Assembly (NCBI GenBank): GCA_910583965.1 | Contig: CAJUAE010000122.1 | Span: 1-8,851 of the forward strand | From: an uncultured Lachnospiraceae bacterium | GTDB lineage: Bacteria; Bacillota; Clostridia; Lachnospirales; Lachnospiraceae | Length of the DNA stretch: 8,851 nucleotides | Reading direction: 5' to 3' | In this document: positions 6,404-8,851 of the stretch, one piece after another | Layout of the letters: each line of letters starts with the position of its first letter | Position numbering within the stretch: the stretch's first letter is position 1 | The notes under the pieces: model-generated | What the model saw: the letters and a program-made list of their open reading frames with translations, nothing else | What the model was told of the DNA's origin: nothing | Database searches by the model: none | Position numbers and translations under genes: made by a program

Positions 6404-7162
6404 TTATGCCGTCTCGATATCATGTCCATACGAATGCAAATCTATAATGGTATTCCAATTCTTATCAAAAAATACTTCTTGGCGATGCAACTTTGGGTTG
6501 TAAATCTTTTCTGCCACAAGGTCCATCATCCATCTGATTTTCTCTGCAACCTTCTCATTGTGGTCTACCCGATACAGTTCCGTGTACGCCTCAAACACAT
6601 GCAGTAAGGTGTTCATTGTCTTTGATGCCATCACACCATTTTCCGAGAGCTTTTCATTGTCAATCTCATGAAATTCCTCATCAAAGGCTTCCAAATATCC
6701 CAGCGAATCACGCATCTTCCCCTCAATTAAATCATAGAGTTGATACGCCATATCCAATGCTTCCAAATCCCCACTTGCCTCATAATAAGACGATAATGCA
6801 TAGATTGAAAATGCTTGATTGTAAGTATGTTTTAATGTCTCAGCGGGAGTCCCATCATAATTCACAGACCAATATACACCGCCGTTTTTCTTGTCCCAAC
6901 AAGCATTTTTTTAAAAATCAAATCCATGCTTTGCTTCATCCAGGAGACTGTCTTCTTTTAAAAGTGTATATGCGTTTGCAAAAAACCAAGTAATACGACT
7001 GTTCAGGATACAACCTTTAACCGCTTTTTTATCCGTTTTCAAATCAAATCCAAGATAACCTATGTAACCACCGTTCTCATAATCCCTTAGACTTTTCCAA
7101 AACGGTATCATCTCTTTTGTAAGATGCGCAATCACCTCGGAGCGCATTTTTAAATTAGCCAT
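6404..7162 (-). pseudogene. AGE-family 2-epimerase (mannobiose/cellobiose type), interrupted and truncated
   Basis: Intact enzymes of this family are about 390-410 aa, (alpha/alpha)6 barrels that epimerise the reducing-end sugar of beta-1,4 disaccharides. Recognisable parts are ENGGYIGYLGFDL, KGCILNSRITWFFANAY, KNACWDKKNGGVYWSVNYDG, KHTYNQAFSIYALSSYYEAS and DLHSYGHDIETA. Two lesions are present. Codon 84 is TAA (6911-6913) in the otherwise continuous frame HGFDF-stop-KNACWD, where FLKN would be expected. The frame then ends at residue 252 right after HDIETA, where relatives continue with a conserved Trp. This removes about 140 residues, including the second catalytic His near the C-terminus. 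The start at 7162 has AGGAGG 6 bases upstream and looks normal. A GTG at 6865 could open the second half but has no ribosome site. Even if the TAA were a sequence error, the protein would lack essential residues. Confidence 0.88.
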
Positions 7163-7197
7163 ATTTAGCCTCCTAATAACAAGAAATATTTAACTCT

Positions 7198-7231
7198 ATT
7201 TTATCTTAACAATTAATCTGTCAGACTGCAA
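7198..7231 (-). promoter_or_regulatory. Candidate promoter for the epimerase-GH130 operon
   Basis: The best 17-base-spaced pair is TTGCAG (7231-7226) and TAAGAT (7208-7203). An alternative is CTGACA (7224-7219) with TAAAAT (7203-7198) at a short 15-base spacing. Either would give a leader of about 30-35 bases before the epimerase ATG. The region downstream of the terminator is otherwise AT-rich and gene-free. Confidence 0.45.
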
Positions 7232-7235
7232 TTAG

Positions 7236-7245
7236 GGAATATTCC
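7236..7245. promoter_or_regulatory. Palindrome GGAATATTCC upstream of the candidate promoter
   Basis: A perfect 10-bp palindrome lies 4 bases upstream of the proposed -35 box, a position suited to an activator site. There is no second copy in the window, so its role is a guess. Confidence 0.25.
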
Positions 7246-7270
7246 GAAAGTATTTGTCTATTTTTACTTA

Positions 7271-7328
7271 AAAATAATTTACTGCACCATTTCTCTAAGT
7301 CTGTGCAAAAGATGCAGCAAATTATTTT
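7271..7328 (-). terminator. Terminator after the ABC permease genes
   Basis: An 18-pair stem (7311-7328 with 7271-7288, two G:U pairs) with a 22-base loop is followed on the minus strand by a T run at the stem foot. It sits 18 bases after the MalG-like stop. The stem is long but AT-rich apart from the GCTGCATC segment, so partial read-through into the epimerase operon is possible. Confidence 0.7.
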
Positions 7329-7346
7329 AGGTGTTTTTAGTTTGTT

Positions 7347-8192
7347 TTAGCCTTTTACAGCGCCGGCTGTTAATCCTGAATAAATCTGGTTCTGGAATGC
7401 TATAAATATAATTAGCGCGGGAAGCAATGTCATAATAACACCGGCACAGATTAGATTGTACTGGTTCCCAAAAGGTCCTGTAAAAGTATAGAGTGCCAAA
7501 GAAACTGTCTTTAAATCTGGTTTTGTCAAGTAGAGCATCGCATTGTAATACTCGTTGTAGATTTCTACCCCTTTTAAAATCGCACAGGTCACAATTGCTG
7601 GCTTTAACAGTGGAAACAAAATTCTGTAGAAAATTGTAAAGTAATTCGCTCCGTCCATGTACGCTGATTCGTCAAGTGAAACCGAAATATTTTCAAAGAA
7701 CTGGATAAAAACGTAAATGGAAATTACATCAGTACCCATACTCAAAATAATATATCCATATAATGTATCAATAAATTTTAATTGATACATTAATTGGTAA
7801 GTAGCAACTTGCATTGCAATCCCCGGAAGAAGTGTTGCAAAAAGGAACAAGCTACGAATCAATCCATTACCTGGAAATTTAAAGCGGTTCAATACATATG
7901 CAATCATCGAACCAATCAATACAGAACCAACTACAACACAAATTACAATAAGCGCAGAGTTTAAAAAAGCTCTACCCATACCACCATCGCGGAAAGCTGT
8001 CACAAAATTCTCAAAGTTAAACCAATTTCCTGGTGGGGTCATCACACTTGTATTTTCGTACTCTGTCTTTGTTTTCAGCGCAGTAATCACGCAGGAAACA
8101 ATAGGAAGCAAAGCGATAAATGAGAAAAATATTACCGAAAAATATTTTACAAAAATCCATAAATACTTCTTAAATGCCTGTACTGCAGTCAT
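7347..8192 (-). CDS. Sugar ABC transporter permease, CUT1 family, MalG-like (281 aa)
   Basis: It is one of two membrane subunits of an oligosaccharide importer. The sequence has an N-terminal membrane segment (about 14-36) and about six segments in all. The EAA loop that contacts the ATPase is ESAYMDGANYFTIFYRILFPLLKP (residues 175-198). The C-terminus IYSGLTAGAVKG is typical of CUT1 permeases. Length is normal. The ATG lies two bases after the upstream permease stop, and its ribosome site AAGGAAGGGGG is inside that gene's last codons, so translation is coupled. The context suggests uptake of mannan-type oligosaccharides, comparable to the permease pair in Roseburia mannan loci; substrate is inferred only. 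No ATPase is in the window, as is common where a shared MsmK-type ATPase serves several importers. Confidence 0.92.
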   Translation of the reverse strand: MTAVQAFKKYLWIFVKYFSVIFFSFIALLPIVSCVITALKTKTEYENTSVMTPPGNWFNFENFVTAFRDGGMGRAFLNSALIVICVVVGSVLIGSMIAYVLNRFKFPGNGLIRSLFLFATLLPGIAMQVATYQLMYQLKFIDTLYGYIILSMGTDVISIYVFIQFFENISVSLDESAYMDGANYFTIFYRILFPLLKPAIVTCAILKGVEIYNEYYNAMLYLTKPDLKTVSLALYTFTGPFGNQYNLICAGVIMTLLPALIIFIAFQNQIYSGLTAGAVKG

Positions 8193-8194
8193 GT

Positions 8195-8851
8195 TTATGC
8201 CCCCTTCCTTGCATTCAACTTTGCAATCTGTCTCTCGCGTCTTGCCATTGCACCTTTGTCCTCGTCCTCTCCACTCTTAAATACATATTTGAAGAAAATT
8301 TTTTGCAAGATTGTCGCTGCAAAAATAATCAGCAGAAGCACAACTGCCATTGCAGATGCCTGACCAATCTTTTGGCTTGTATGTGCTACTTCATGCATCT
8401 TTACAAAATATGTAGCTGTACCGTTTGCTCCCTTTGACGCAATGACATACGCAGGCTCAAATGCACTGAGAGAACCCGTGATGGACATAATCAGATTCAA
8501 CATGACAATTGTCTTAATACTTGGAAGCATGATGTACTTGAACTGCTGCCATTTGTTTGCACCGTCCAAATCTGCTGCCTCATAGAGCGATGCATCGACA
8601 GACATCATTGCACCGATGAACAATACCATATTCTGTCCAAAATATTTCCACACGCTTGTGGCAACCAGCGACCAATTGTTAATGCTCTGATCCCGCAGCC
8701 AATAAGGAAGGTTTTCAACGTTAAATCCCAACCAGCTAAGAACTGTATCCAGAACAAATCCTCTTGTATAGAAGAATTTAAAAATGAACCCAATTGCGAT
8801 ACCATTGATTAGAAATGGGAAGAACATACAGCCCTTAAAGAAGTTTCCTCC
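8195..8851 (-). CDS. Sugar ABC transporter permease, CUT1 family, MalF-like (partial, 218 aa)
   Basis: The frame is open to the window edge, so the N-terminus is missing; the first visible residues are GGNFFKGCMFFPFLINGIAIGF, already within a membrane region. The EAA loop is EAADLDGANKWQQFKYIMLPSIK (visible residues 91-113). A last membrane segment (AMAVVLLLIIFAATILQKIFF) is followed by an unusually charged tail with SGEDEDKG and many Arg/Lys. Full members are about 290-310 aa, so about 80-90 residues are outside. Together with the downstream MalG-like gene it forms the heterodimeric channel. The Met at 8827 is internal and not a start. Confidence 0.93.
   Translation of the reverse strand, partial: GGNFFKGCMFFPFLINGIAIGFIFKFFYTRGFVLDTVLSWLGFNVENLPYWLRDQSINNWSLVATSVWKYFGQNMVLFIGAMMSVDASLYEAADLDGANKWQQFKYIMLPSIKTIVMLNLIMSITGSLSAFEPAYVIASKGANGTATYFVKMHEVAHTSQKIGQASAMAVVLLLIIFAATILQKIFFKYVFKSGEDEDKGAMARRERQIAKLNARKGA

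Noticed and set aside
6404..6865. Second half of the epimerase as a separate gene starting at GTG
   Set aside because: It shares the frame of the first half, has no ribosome site, and starts inside the conserved WSVNYDG motif.
1..8851. CRISPR array, tRNA, rRNA, prophage or toxin-antitoxin genes
   Set aside because: I found no regularly spaced repeats, cloverleaf sequence, rRNA segment or matching protein families on either strand.

Overview
The window looks like an accessory carbohydrate-utilisation locus from a motile, low-GC, Gram-positive anaerobe. A Lachnospiraceae relative (Roseburia/Butyrivibrio type) is the best guess. The reasons are the AT-rich sequence with strong AGGAGG ribosome binding sites, a lipoprotein-type sugar-binding protein, a chemoreceptor, and a gene set resembling the beta-mannan loci known from that family. 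The taxonomic call is an inference; no marker gene is present.

Every gene is on the minus strand, so transcription runs from right to left. From the right edge: (i) two CUT1-type sugar ABC permeases, a MalF-like one cut by the window edge and a complete MalG-like one, followed by a long stem-loop terminator (7271-7328). (ii) A candidate promoter (7198-7231) and an operon of an AGE-family (mannobiose/cellobiose-type) 2-epimerase and a GH130 glycoside phosphorylase, closed by a very strong terminator (5293-5322). (iii) A structured 156-base leader, then a CE2-like SGNH acetylesterase, a ribose/galactose-type sugar-binding lipoprotein and a methyl-accepting chemotaxis protein, closely packed as one operon. 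(iv) A good sigma-A promoter buried in the end of the chemoreceptor gene, a 39-base dyad just after its predicted start point, and manA (mannose-6-phosphate isomerase). (v) At the left edge, a 134-bp inverted-repeat element flanked by an 8-bp direct repeat that abuts the manA stop codon and looks like a MITE.

The parts read as one pathway. Acetylated mannan-type oligosaccharides would be imported by the CUT1 transporter (its binding protein lies outside the window) and deacetylated by the SGNH esterase. The reducing-end mannose would be epimerised to glucose, the product phosphorolysed by GH130, and mannose-6-phosphate sent to glycolysis by ManA. The binding lipoprotein and the chemoreceptor would add taxis toward a released sugar.

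Two genes are broken as written. The epimerase has an in-frame TAA at codon 84 and stops immediately before a conserved Trp, so it lacks the last third of the fold. The sugar-binding protein gene is split by one missing base in an A7 run that is also a perfect A_AAA_AAG -1 slippery heptamer, so sequence error, phase variation and recoding all remain open. No tRNA, rRNA or CRISPR was seen, and no gene longer than 300 bases goes unexplained.
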